DNA of 13,467 nt from Desulfobacteraceae bacterium (GTDB taxonomy: Bacteria > Desulfobacterota > Desulfobacteria > Desulfobacterales > Desulfobacteraceae). The translations under genes and the position numbers were made by a program. The DNA lies in NCBI GenBank assembly GCA_011390435.1, contig JAABSK010000051.1:1-13467 (forward strand). The letters run 5' to 3'. How positions within the stretch are numbered: the first letter of the stretch is position 1; every line of letters starts with the position of its first letter. Below, piece by piece: positions 1 through 6,930 of the stretch. The notes under the pieces were generated by a model. The model was not told where the DNA came from, made no database searches, and worked only from the letters and a program-made list of their open reading frames with translations.

Positions 1-126
1 GTGGATTGCAGCTCCTCATTGGTGGATTGCAGTTCTTCATTGGTGGATTTAAGCTCTTCATTGGCGGTTTCCAGCTCCTCAATGGTGGTCTGCAGATTTT
101 CCTTGGTGTATTGCAGCTCCTGTTCA
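1..126 (-). repeat. Six 21-bp in-frame tandem repeats encoding coiled-coil heptads
   Basis: Six consecutive 21-bp units are visible, the first two differing by only two bases (gtggattgcagctcctcattg type). Later units diverge progressively. Read on the minus strand each unit gives one heptad of the (S/T)xNEELQ type, so the repeat is the DNA image of the linker coiled coil of the CheB-CheR protein. The array touches the window edge and may continue. Confidence 0.85.
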
Positions 127-2114
127 AGCCGGCTGATGGTATCGTTTTTCTGGGGGATCCGGGGCTTGGGTTTTGTTTTTGCTTTTTTTGAATCTGTGAA
201 GACAACCATGAGCATGCCGCGAAGGGCACTGTATGCCAGGATCGGTTTTACTGTCAGGTCAATCGTGATCGAGTTGCCGTTGTTTTCGATGTCAATTCCC
301 TTGCGAACGACTTCCTGCTTGATCGTGTTGGTTTTTCGGATGGCCGATGCCAGTGTGGTTTTCAGACTGGGCCGGGCCATTTCCAGAATATTGAAACACG
401 CCCTGCCGGCAGCAGGTTCCAGGTATTTTCCGGTCCGGCCGTGGATATACACGATATTCAGCTTTTCATCAATAATGACGCAGGGAGGGGTGTCGCTTTC
501 CTGCAGAATGGTTTCCACCAGTTTGACGCTGTTGATATCCGCAGCCCGTGTGACCGCTTCAGGGGGGGGGCTGGCCGGGAGCGCTTCAGGAGATGCCGGA
601 ACCGGCAGATTCAATACGGAACTGGCGGTTGACACGCCTGACGCAGGTTTAAAAAATTTCCATTTCCGATCAAAGATTTTAAACAGGGTTGTTTCCTGGC
701 CCAGGGATTCGGATGAGCCGATGAACAAAAGACCATCACGCTTCAGGCTGTAATGAAACACGGGAAACAGTTTTTTTTGTAATTCCGGCTCCAGATAGAT
801 CAGAAGATTCCGGCAGGTGATGATATCCAGTTTGGTGAACGGCGGGTCTTTGATCAGGTCCTGCAATGCAAATACCAGCATTTCCCGGATGGATTTTTTG
901 ACTTTGTAGTGATTGTCCGCTTTGGTGAAAAACTGTTTTAATCTTGCCGGATCAAGATCTGCTGAAATGCTTAATGGATAGAGGCCGGATCTGGCAATAC
1001 TGATGGCATCCGGATCAATATCCGTGGCAAATATCTGGACATTGAAATGCCGGTTCATTTTTTCCATGCATTCCTGCAGTAAAATTGCCAGGGAATAGGC
1101 TTCTTCACCTGTGCTGCAACCCGCCACCCAGATTCTGATCATGGCGCCTTCCGGTTTATCAGCCAAAAGTTCGGGTAAAAATTTTTCACCTAAAACGGCA
1201 AAGGCTTCAGGATCTCTGAAAAAACTTGTGACACCGATCAAAAGGTCCTTGAACAGCAAATGAATTTCGCGTTCGCTCTGGGTCAGATAGGTCTGGTAAT
1301 CCTGAATATTATCGATCTGGTGTACATGCATCCGCCGTTCCACCCGCCGGAGAATGGTTTTTTTCTTGTAAAGGGAAAAATCATGATTGGTATGGGTGCG
1401 AAGAAGAATAAAAATTTTTTGCAACGCATTTTGAAAGTTTGTTTCATCAACGGTCATCTTGCCCCGGGGTTTGACAAAGGCATGGTGGGTATATTTCACG
1501 AGCGCTTCAGGCATCTTGTCCGCAGGCAGGACATAATCCACAAGACCTGTGGCAATGGCACTTCTGGGCATGCCGGAATATTTGGCAGACGCTTCATCCT
1601 GGGCCATGACCATGCCCAGTTCCCCCTTGATCTGCCTTAATCCGAGACTGCCGTCACTGCCGGTTCCGGACAGGATAATGCCGACGGCATCGGCACCCTG
1701 GTCCTGGGCCAGGGATTTGAAAAAACTGTCAACCGGAAGGTTAAATCCTCTGGGATGGGGCAGGTCCATGAGATGCAGGACGCCGTTTAAAATGGCCATA
1801 TCCTTGTTGGGTGGAATGACATAGACCCTGTTGGGTTGAACCTGGAGTTCATCGGTGATCTGATGGACCGTCATCTGTGTTTTTTTCTGAATCAGCTCCG
1901 GCAGGATACTGATATGGGTGGGGTCAAGATGAGAGATCAGAATAAAAGCCATGCCGCTGTCTTTGGGCATGGCCTTGAAAAACGATTCAAAGGCTTCCAG
2001 GCCGCCTGCAGAAGCGCCGATTCCGACAATGGGAAACCTGTCAGTCACGGCGCCGGGTGGTGAAACCCGCTGCCGGGTAATGGTACTGTTTGCCGGTTCC
2101 TCTTTTTTTGTCAT
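1..2114 (-). CDS. CheB-CheR fusion chemotaxis-type methylesterase/methyltransferase with PAS and coiled coil (C-terminus beyond window)
   Basis: The frame is open from the ATG at 2114 to the window edge (704 codons). It starts directly with a CheB methylesterase domain, with no N-terminal receiver. The catalytic triad is Ser35 (GASAGG), His62 (SHLDPTH) and Asp154 (GTGSDG). A CheR methyltransferase follows at about residues 215-490, with the SAM loop GCSTGEE at 332-338 and the RNLLIY motif at 435-440. Next come a PAS-like domain (about 515-630) and a coiled coil of NEELQ(S/A)T-type heptads from about 663. The family adds and removes methyl groups on glutamates of chemoreceptor-like partners. 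Larger members often carry further PAS or kinase domains at the C-terminus, which cannot be seen here. An AGGGGAA ribosome site (2121-2127) lies 6 nt before the ATG. No chemoreceptor or cheA lies nearby, so a non-motility signalling role is possible. Confidence 0.93.
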   Translation of the reverse strand, partial: MTKKEEPANSTITRQRVSPPGAVTDRFPIVGIGASAGGLEAFESFFKAMPKDSGMAFILISHLDPTHISILPELIQKKTQMTVHQITDELQVQPNRVYVIPPNKDMAILNGVLHLMDLPHPRGFNLPVDSFFKSLAQDQGADAVGIILSGTGSDGSLGLRQIKGELGMVMAQDEASAKYSGMPRSAIATGLVDYVLPADKMPEALVKYTHHAFVKPRGKMTVDETNFQNALQKIFILLRTHTNHDFSLYKKKTILRRVERRMHVHQIDNIQDYQTYLTQSEREIHLLFKDLLIGVTSFFRDPEAFAVLGEKFLPELLADKPEGAMIRIWVAGCSTGEEAYSLAILLQECMEKMNRHFNVQIFATDIDPDAISIARSGLYPLSISADLDPARLKQFFTKADNHYKVKKSIREMLVFALQDLIKDPPFTKLDIITCRNLLIYLEPELQKKLFPVFHYSLKRDGLLFIGSSESLGQETTLFKIFDRKWKFFKPASGVSTASSVLNLPVPASPEALPASPPPEAVTRAADINSVKLVETILQESDTPPCVIIDEKLNIVYIHGRTGKYLEPAAGRACFNILEMARPSLKTTLASAIRKTNTIKQEVVRKGIDIENNGNSITIDLTVKPILAYSALRGMLMVVFTDSKKAKTKPKPRIPQKNDTISRLEQELQYTKENLQTTIEELETANEELKSTNEELQSTNEELQS

Positions 2115-2170
2115 GGGTGTTTCCCCTGTCTTGAAAGATGGGTGCGTGCGGATACTGTAAACCGAATCTA

Positions 2171-2200
2171 TTTATAAGCCGGGCACCCCCCTTCTGTCAA
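2171..2200 (-). promoter_or_regulatory. Sigma70-type promoter of the cheB-cheR fusion gene
   Basis: On the minus strand a perfect -35 box TTGACA (2200-2195) is followed after 18 bp by a -10 box TATAAA (2176-2171). This predicts a transcription start near 2164 and a leader of about 50 nt before the ATG at 2114. The spacer holds a run of six Gs. The region from 2201 to 2282 shows nothing else I can name. Confidence 0.7.
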
Positions 2201-2282
2201 GGAGCGGATAAACAACATTGCTCTATCCTGAAGGGCGATGTGCTGCCAGAAAAGCGAGTGGAAGCAGAGAGTCAGATGAAAT

Positions 2283-2310
2283 AAAAAAGGCGGATCATAT
2301 TTAATCCGCC
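2283..2310 (-). terminator. Intrinsic terminator of the PEP-CTERM gene
   Basis: The minus strand reads GGCGGAT, an 8-nt loop, ATCCGCC, then six Ts (2288-2283). The perfect 7-bp, GC-rich stem starts 31 bp after the stop codon of the DUF3494 gene. This is a textbook intrinsic terminator and separates that gene from the cheB-cheR gene downstream. Confidence 0.85.
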
Positions 2311-2341
2311 CTTAACACGAATGGTTACTATGCAAGACAGG

Positions 2342-3229
2342 TTAGTTCTGTTTTCTTGTCAATCCGGCAAAACCAAGGAGACCTATACCCAAAAGGATCA
2401 TTGTGCCCGGTTCAGGGACAGGAGCGGTCCCGTTGCCGCCGCTAATGATGGGTACGATGTCACCATTGCTGTCAAACTCAAGACCGTCCTTGAAACCGGG
2501 GCCGATATAGTTGCCGATGTCGTCTAAGCAGATGTTGCTGATGGTGTTGGTATCCAATGTCACGGCACCGTTTTGCGCCAAGGCTCTACCATTCAGAATG
2601 GTCGCTCCGGTGTTCAGGGAGATACTCGTGAGCGCGAGGATATTTCCTTCGAATGCAGTGGCGGTTCCGAGAGTCGCGGAGCTGCCAACCTGCCAGAAGA
2701 GCCCGGCATCTGAACCATTATTGGAACCGAAATTGGTTACCTGAACCACTGAACTGCTTGCGGTTGTGAGCGTGCTCCCGATCTGGAAAACCCAGTAAGC
2801 ACCATTGTTACCCTCGGCGTCGAGAGTGAGTGTCCCAGTCAACTGAGCGGATGTGTCAAAATGATAGACCCCCGATGTGAGAGTCAGTCCGCCCAGATCC
2901 TGACCAGTCAAATCGGTGGTGAACGCCATGGCTGCCAAACCATTGTATGCAGTGGTGTTATCAATCTGAGCCTGCGCCGCGACCGCGTCTGTCTGATGAA
3001 CAGTCCCGGTGAGCGTGATGCTCCCCAAACCAGTGATTGCAGTACCTGGGGAGACGCCCAGATCTCCTGTGATGGTGGTCGAGCCTGTATTGGTCACCGT
3101 CGAACCGCCCAGAACCGCGAAGTCCTGCGCCGAACCCAGTATTGGGGTGGCCAGTCCTGAAGCCGGAGTGAAGCCAATGTAGAGCATGGTACCGAATACC
3201 AACATCACCGCCCATTTAAAACGTTTCAT
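2342..3229 (-). CDS. Secreted DUF3494 (ice-binding-like) protein with PEP-CTERM sorting signal
   Basis: The 295-aa product has a Sec signal peptide ([13 protein letters not shown] start, likely cut after ASGLA near residue 27). A DUF3494 domain spans about residues 34-225, recognised by [24 protein letters not shown], the AYNGLA region, [12 protein letters not shown] and [13 protein letters not shown]3494 is the beta-helical fold of many bacterial and algal ice-binding proteins, but many members are simply surface or matrix proteins. The tail at 271-295 starts VPEPGT, followed by a hydrophobic stretch and a basic end (TRKQN). This is a PEP-CTERM signal handled by an exosortase, so the protein is probably exported and either released or held in extracellular polysaccharide. 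An AGGAG ribosome site lies about 9 nt before the ATG. The gene is monocistronic, with its own sigma54 promoter and terminator. Family call is firm; ice binding is not shown. Confidence 0.93.
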   Translation of the reverse strand: MKRFKWAVMLVFGTMLYIGFTPASGLATPILGSAQDFAVLGGSTVTNTGSTTITGDLGVSPGTAITGLGSITLTGTVHQTDAVAAQAQIDNTTAYNGLAAMAFTTDLTGQDLGGLTLTSGVYHFDTSAQLTGTLTLDAEGNNGAYWVFQIGSTLTTASSSVVQVTNFGSNNGSDAGLFWQVGSSATLGTATAFEGNILALTSISLNTGATILNGRALAQNGAVTLDTNTISNICLDDIGNYIGPGFKDGLEFDSNGDIVPIISGGNGTAPVPEPGTMILLGIGLLGFAGLTRKQN

Positions 3230-3300
3230 TACTTTTTCTCCTTAGTATAATTTTTATAAAATTGGGATTGAAAAAAGGAACAGCTGTTTCTATCATTTAC

Positions 3301-3324
3301 GTGCAGCACATATATGTGCTGCAC
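3301..3324. promoter_or_regulatory. Perfect 24-bp palindrome in the leader of the PEP-CTERM gene
   Basis: GTGCAGCACATA is followed immediately by its exact reverse complement. It lies inside the predicted leader (about 3357 to 3230) of the DUF3494 gene, so as RNA it would form a 10-bp hairpin with a UAUA loop; as DNA it could be an operator. No T-run follows on the minus strand, so it does not look like a terminator for that gene, and no plus-strand gene precedes it. Confidence 0.6.
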
Positions 3325-3367
3325 ATTTTGTTTTGTGGAATCTCCGGAGTCTGAGTAAAGAGGCTAA

Positions 3368-3383
3368 TGCAACATGAGTGCCA
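3368..3383 (-). promoter_or_regulatory. Sigma54 (RpoN) promoter for the PEP-CTERM gene
   Basis: The minus strand reads TGGCAC-TCATG-TTGCA. The GG (3382-3381) and GC (3370-3369) are exactly 10 nt apart, as required for -24/-12 promoters, and every conserved base of the TGGCAC-N5-TTGCA consensus is present. The predicted transcription start is near 3357, giving a leader of about 128 nt to the ATG at 3229. Sigma54 control of PEP-CTERM genes, through the PrsK/PrsR two-component pair, is established in other bacteria; the regulators are not in this window. Confidence 0.82.
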
Positions 3384-3513
3384 GATGTCGTCAGGTGTGT
3401 GGAAAAAAGCAGTTTGAAAATTAAGATAAAAGACGGGAATAAGGTTGCAGATATCTTTTTAAGACGAAAACTTAACCTTCTGCAGCATAAAAATAAGAGG
3501 CGAATGGGGGGCG

Positions 3514-3541
3514 TATTTGACCAATGGTCATATTTGACCAA
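3514..3541. promoter_or_regulatory. Probable activator-binding sites (direct and inverted TTGACCA repeats)
   Basis: TATTTGACCAA occurs twice as a direct repeat (3514-3524 and 3531-3541), and an inverted copy lies between them, making the 13-bp palindrome TGACCAATGGTCA (3518-3530). The block is about 145-160 bp upstream of the sigma54 -12 element, the usual distance for an enhancer-binding activator. It could also serve the divergent kinase gene. Assignment to an activator is inference from position and symmetry. Confidence 0.5.
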
Positions 3542-3573
3542 ACTGCCTTGTCCCGGTTTTTTATACTGGTGTT

Positions 3574-3592
3574 CTGATATTGCTTTTATCAG
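3574..3592. promoter_or_regulatory. Inverted repeat, possible operator before the sensor kinase gene
   Basis: CTGATA and TATCAG flank a 7-nt spacer. The site lies just upstream of the tentative -35 box of the kinase gene. The arms are short, so this may be chance. Confidence 0.25.
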
Positions 3593-3607
3593 GAATGTTT
3601 AAACAAA

Positions 3608-3636
3608 TTGAATTACCCGTCACCCTGATGTAAACT
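3608..3636 (+). promoter_or_regulatory. Tentative sigma70 promoter of the hybrid sensor kinase
   Basis: TTGAAT (3608-3613) and TAAACT (3631-3636) are 17 bp apart. Each matches four of six consensus bases. It would start transcription near 3643, about 48 nt before the chosen ATG at 3691. A TACAAT hexamer just downstream is a rival -10 box. Confidence 0.35.
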
Positions 3637-3690
3637 ACAATCGGTTTTTTTAATATGTGTTGCACAAACCTTAATGGTGAAGGCGGATTG

Positions 3691-6201
3691 ATGCTCAAGC
3701 CCATTTTATGTTCTGTCCTGCAGATGGTGGTCTGTTTTCTTGTAATCTGTGCCCATGCGTCAGATGGTGCAAAACAAACGGATACGCATCCGGAATCTGT
3801 GCCGGCAGTCACGATTGAGCAACTGGGATTAACCCCTGACGAAAAAGAGTGGATCAAACGCCATCCTGTCCTTCAGGTGGGAGGCCCTGCATTTTTTCCG
3901 CCATTTCATTTTTTTGAAAACCGCACCCGGCTGCGCGGAATGTCTGCCGATTACCTGAACACCATGATGAACGATCTTGGAATCAGGACAAACCTGCACA
4001 CCAGCCTGTCCTGGGCTGAAGTGCTGCAGCAGGCAAAAGAAAAAAAAATTGATCTGATCGCCTGTGCTGCCAAAACAGCCGAACGGGAATCTTATCTGCA
4101 TTTTTCCGATCCATACCTGTCTTTTCCCCTGGTCATTGTCAACAGAGTCGAGGCTGATTTTATCGGGGATATCAAGGATCTGAAACATCAAAAGCTGGCC
4201 CTGGTTCAGCAGAATATTATCCACACGTGGCTTGAAAGGGATCAGATCCCGATTGTGCCCTTTTATGTGTCATCACCGCGCCATGGCCTTGAAGCGGTGT
4301 CGTTCGGCCGGGCAGACGCGATTATAGAAAATCTTGCAGCAGCAACGTATATGATCAAAAAATATGGCCTGACCAATCTGAAAATCGCCGCGCCAACACC
4401 CTATGAGAATTATGATCTTCACATGGCGGTTCAAAAAGATCATCATCAGCTGGTATCGATCATCAATAAGTACCTGAAACAGATGACGCCATCTGCCCAT
4501 GCTGAAATACAGAACCGATGGCTGTCTGTCCGGTACGACCATGGTATCAGCCGGACGGATATTTTAAAATGGGCCCTGCCGGCGCTTTTGTGTATCAGCC
4601 TGCTGTTTGTTTTCATGTTCATCTGGAACCGGCGGCTGAAAAAAGAAAGTTTTGAGCGGGAAAAAGCAGAGCAAAAATACCGGCACCTGTTTAACAATGC
4701 ACCGGCAGGAATGTATGAAATTGATTTTATCCAGAACCGTTTTGTCAGTGTAAACGAGGTGATGTGTCAGTATTCAGGGTATACAGCAGAAGAGTTTCTG
4801 TCTATAAGTCCCATGGTTCTGTTAACCCCTGAAAGCCGCCAGGTCTATATTGAGCGGCTCATCCGGTTTCAGGCAGGCGAACATCTGTCAGATGCACCGG
4901 AATACACAGTCGTGAAAAAAAATGGCGAGACCATCGAGATCACCCTGAATGCGGAATATTATGTCAAAGAGGGTCAGATTGCCGGCGCCCATGTGGTGGC
5001 CCATGATATCACCCAGATCAAAAAAGCTGAAAAAGAAAAAATTACTGCCCAGAAAATGGCTGCAGAAAATGAAAAATTCGCTCTGGTCGGACAGATTGCA
5101 GGAAAAATGGCCCATGATTTTAATAATGTATTAAGCATTATCATGGGAAACACAGAACTGTGTTTGATGAACTGCAGCGAACCCCAGACAAAAAAATGGC
5201 TTGAATCCATATTTCATCAGACCCTCCGGGGGAAAAACCTGACAAAAAATCTGGTTGCGTTTGCACGGGACCAGGAACCCCGGCAGGTGTTTTTTAACCT
5301 CCAGGAAAAAACAGATATGGTGATCAGCCTGATGGACAAGGATCTTGACGGTATTGATCTGGTGCGGGAAGAGGGTGCAGATCTGCCGGAACTGCTGGCG
5401 GATCCGGGAATGATCGAACATGCCATGGTGAACCTGATACAAAACGCCATCCATGCGGTAAGCCAGACATCCCATCCCAGGATCGTGATCCGGATCAATT
5501 GTTTTGAGGCGTTTATCTGTTTTGAAGTTGAAGACAACGGCTGCGGAATTCCAGAAGAAAGCCTTGGCCGGATATATGACCCTGCCTTTACCCTCAAGGG
5601 AAGCCATGACACGACCCAGTCGTATGCGCCTGAAATAAAAGGAACCGGCTATGGAATGTCCAATATTAAAAAATATATTGAACAGCATAAGGGAAACGTC
5701 ACTGTTCAGTCCACCCAGGGCGTGGGTACCAGAGTCACCCTTTTTCTGCCATTGATCCAAAAACAGTTAACGGATGAAGAAAAATCCAGAATACACAAAA
5801 CAAAGATGATATCAAAAAAGCAGATCCTGCTGGTGGAAGATGAAAAAGATATCGCAGATGTCCAGTACCGGGTCTTAACACAGCGCCCCTGTTGTCATGA
5901 CGTGGATATTGCCCATGACGGAAACAGCGCCATTCAATGGTTTGACACAAAACACTATGATCTTGTGAGCCTGGATTATATTCTTCCGGGAAAGATCAAT
6001 GGAATGGATGTGTACCGGCATATCCGGCAGAAAAACAAGCAGGTTCCCATTGTCTTTATTTCCGGAAACATTGCATTTCTGGAATCGATCAAAGAGTTGA
6101 AACAAAACGATGCCTGCATCGATCATCTGTCAAAACCCTGTCTGAACGCGGATTATGTTGATTGCATCACTCAGCTGCTCAATGGCTCAGATCCCCACTG
6201 A
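3691..6201 (+). CDS. Hybrid sensor histidine kinase with periplasmic solute-binding (SBP_bac_3-type) sensor domain
   Basis: From ATG 3691 the product is 836 aa. An N-terminal signal peptide or first helix (MLKPILCSVLQMVVC) precedes a periplasmic family-3 solute-binding domain (about residues 45-285: WIKRHPVLQVGG, LRGMSADYL, KKIDLIACAAKT, FSDPYLSFPLVIV). A membrane helix lies near 293-313. A PAS domain covers about 330-445. The HisKA phospho-acceptor is His475 in KMAHDFNN. The ATPase has its N box near 574-586, DNGCGIP at 615 and GTGYGM at 651. A C-terminal receiver starts near 710, with acidic residues E716/D717 and phospho-acceptor Asp762 in SLDYILPG. All catalytic residues are present. It should sense a small solute, perhaps an amino-acid-like ligand, and relay phosphate to its receiver; no output protein is adjacent. 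A frame-matching ATG at 3655 lacks a ribosome site and would bury the signal peptide, so 3691 (GAAGGCGG upstream) is preferred. Confidence 0.92.
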   Translation: MLKPILCSVLQMVVCFLVICAHASDGAKQTDTHPESVPAVTIEQLGLTPDEKEWIKRHPVLQVGGPAFFPPFHFFENRTRLRGMSADYLNTMMNDLGIRTNLHTSLSWAEVLQQAKEKKIDLIACAAKTAERESYLHFSDPYLSFPLVIVNRVEADFIGDIKDLKHQKLALVQQNIIHTWLERDQIPIVPFYVSSPRHGLEAVSFGRADAIIENLAAATYMIKKYGLTNLKIAAPTPYENYDLHMAVQKDHHQLVSIINKYLKQMTPSAHAEIQNRWLSVRYDHGISRTDILKWALPALLCISLLFVFMFIWNRRLKKESFEREKAEQKYRHLFNNAPAGMYEIDFIQNRFVSVNEVMCQYSGYTAEEFLSISPMVLLTPESRQVYIERLIRFQAGEHLSDAPEYTVVKKNGETIEITLNAEYYVKEGQIAGAHVVAHDITQIKKAEKEKITAQKMAAENEKFALVGQIAGKMAHDFNNVLSIIMGNTELCLMNCSEPQTKKWLESIFHQTLRGKNLTKNLVAFARDQEPRQVFFNLQEKTDMVISLMDKDLDGIDLVREEGADLPELLADPGMIEHAMVNLIQNAIHAVSQTSHPRIVIRINCFEAFICFEVEDNGCGIPEESLGRIYDPAFTLKGSHDTTQSYAPEIKGTGYGMSNIKKYIEQHKGNVTVQSTQGVGTRVTLFLPLIQKQLTDEEKSRIHKTKMISKKQILLVEDEKDIADVQYRVLTQRPCCHDVDIAHDGNSAIQWFDTKHYDLVSLDYILPGKINGMDVYRHIRQKNKQVPIVFISGNIAFLESIKELKQNDACIDHLSKPCLNADYVDCITQLLNGSDPH

Positions 6202-6294
6202 GGGAAACGGCAAAGGTGTTGCACAACCGGCAAAAAAGATGATATTCAATCAAAGCGCGTAACCCAAAATATCCAAATACAGGATCGATTAATA

Positions 6295-6915
6295 ATGAAA
6301 CCCCAGGAAATAGAGGATTTAAGCTTCAAGATCATCGAAGCTGAAGCAGGCGATCACGGGTTTGATCAGCACACATGGCCGGTGGTCCGCCGCGTCATAC
6401 ACACCAGTGCTGATTTTGATTATATAAAGAGTATCCGGTTTTCACCCACAGCGGTTGAAACCGGAATCAATGCCATCAAACACGGCTGCCATATTATCAC
6501 TGACACCAACATGGCGCGGGTGGGAATCCGGAAAAAAGAGATACAGGATTTCGGGGGAACCGTCACCTGCCTGATGGCGGATGAGAATGTGGCCCGGACA
6601 GCTGAAAAAAACGGCACAACACGGGCGGTGGCTGCTGTGGATCTGGCCTGTGAAAGGATTGCAGGCGGCATCTATGTGGTGGGAAACGCACCAACTGCCC
6701 TGCTTCGGCTCATTGAGCTGATAAAGGCTGGAAAAGCCCGGCCGGATCTGGTGATCGGTTTTCCCGTGGGGTTTGTCAATGCCGCAGAATCCAAAGCAGC
6801 GCTTTTGACCATGGATGATCCGTTTATCACCAATGTGGGAAGAAAAGGTGGTTCAAATATTGCGGCAAGCATTGTCAATGCACTGGCCATCATGGCGGCA
6901 ACTCAGAACACCTGA
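6295..6915 (+). CDS. cbiC: Precorrin-8X (cobalt-precorrin-8) methylmutase
   Basis: The 206-aa protein matches the full length of the CbiC/CobH family. It catalyses the C11-to-C12 methyl shift that forms (hydrogeno)cobyrinate in corrin-ring synthesis in the cytoplasm. The key histidine is His36 in VRRVIHTSADFD; other family stretches are FSPTAVETGINAIKHG, IITDTNMARVGI and GFPVGFVNAAESK. An AGGA ribosome site lies about 10 nt before the ATG. The gene opens a run with cobyrinate synthase and CbiD, which favours the anaerobic (Cbi) naming; CobH is the aerobic equivalent. The 93-nt gap after the kinase gene holds no cobalamin riboswitch (too short), no clear terminator and no clear promoter, so co-transcription with the kinase is possible. 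Confidence 0.93.
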   Translation: MKPQEIEDLSFKIIEAEAGDHGFDQHTWPVVRRVIHTSADFDYIKSIRFSPTAVETGINAIKHGCHIITDTNMARVGIRKKEIQDFGGTVTCLMADENVARTAEKNGTTRAVAAVDLACERIAGGIYVVGNAPTALLRLIELIKAGKARPDLVIGFPVGFVNAAESKAALLTMDDPFITNVGRKGGSNIAASIVNALAIMAATQNT

Positions 6916-6920
6916 TCTGC

Positions 6921-6925
6921 GGAGG
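6921..6925 (+). promoter_or_regulatory. Strong Shine-Dalgarno marking a non-ATG start of the cobyrinate synthase gene
   Basis: GGAGG lies 5 nt before an in-frame ATC (6931) and 2 nt before ATT (6928). No ATG, GTG or TTG exists in this frame between the upstream stop at 6913 and 7117, yet the conserved P-loop is encoded at 6958-6981. The site therefore argues for a rare ATC/ATT start, or for a base error in a former ATG. Confidence 0.6.
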
Positions 6926-6930
6926 ATATT

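Noticed and set aside
1..753. Long plus-strand open frame rich in Ser at its start
   Set aside because: It is antisense to the clear CheB-CheR coding sequence; its Ser-rich start is the complement of the coiled-coil repeats.
3297..3326. Nine-codon leader peptide MCSTYMCCT within the palindrome on the minus strand
   Set aside because: The nearest GGAG is about 15 nt away and the coding pattern follows simply from the palindrome.
3655..3690. Earlier ATG for the sensor kinase
   Set aside because: No ribosome site precedes it and it would put 12 polar residues before the signal peptide.
3657..6226. The 11-mer GTGTTGCACAA on both sides of the kinase gene (3657-3667 and 6216-6226)
   Set aside because: Many 11-mers are expected to recur by chance in 13 kb, and there is no sign of an insertion or attachment site.
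6202..6294. Possible terminator or cobalamin riboswitch before the B12 genes
   Set aside because: No convincing stem with a T-run is present, and the gap is too short for a cobalamin riboswitch.
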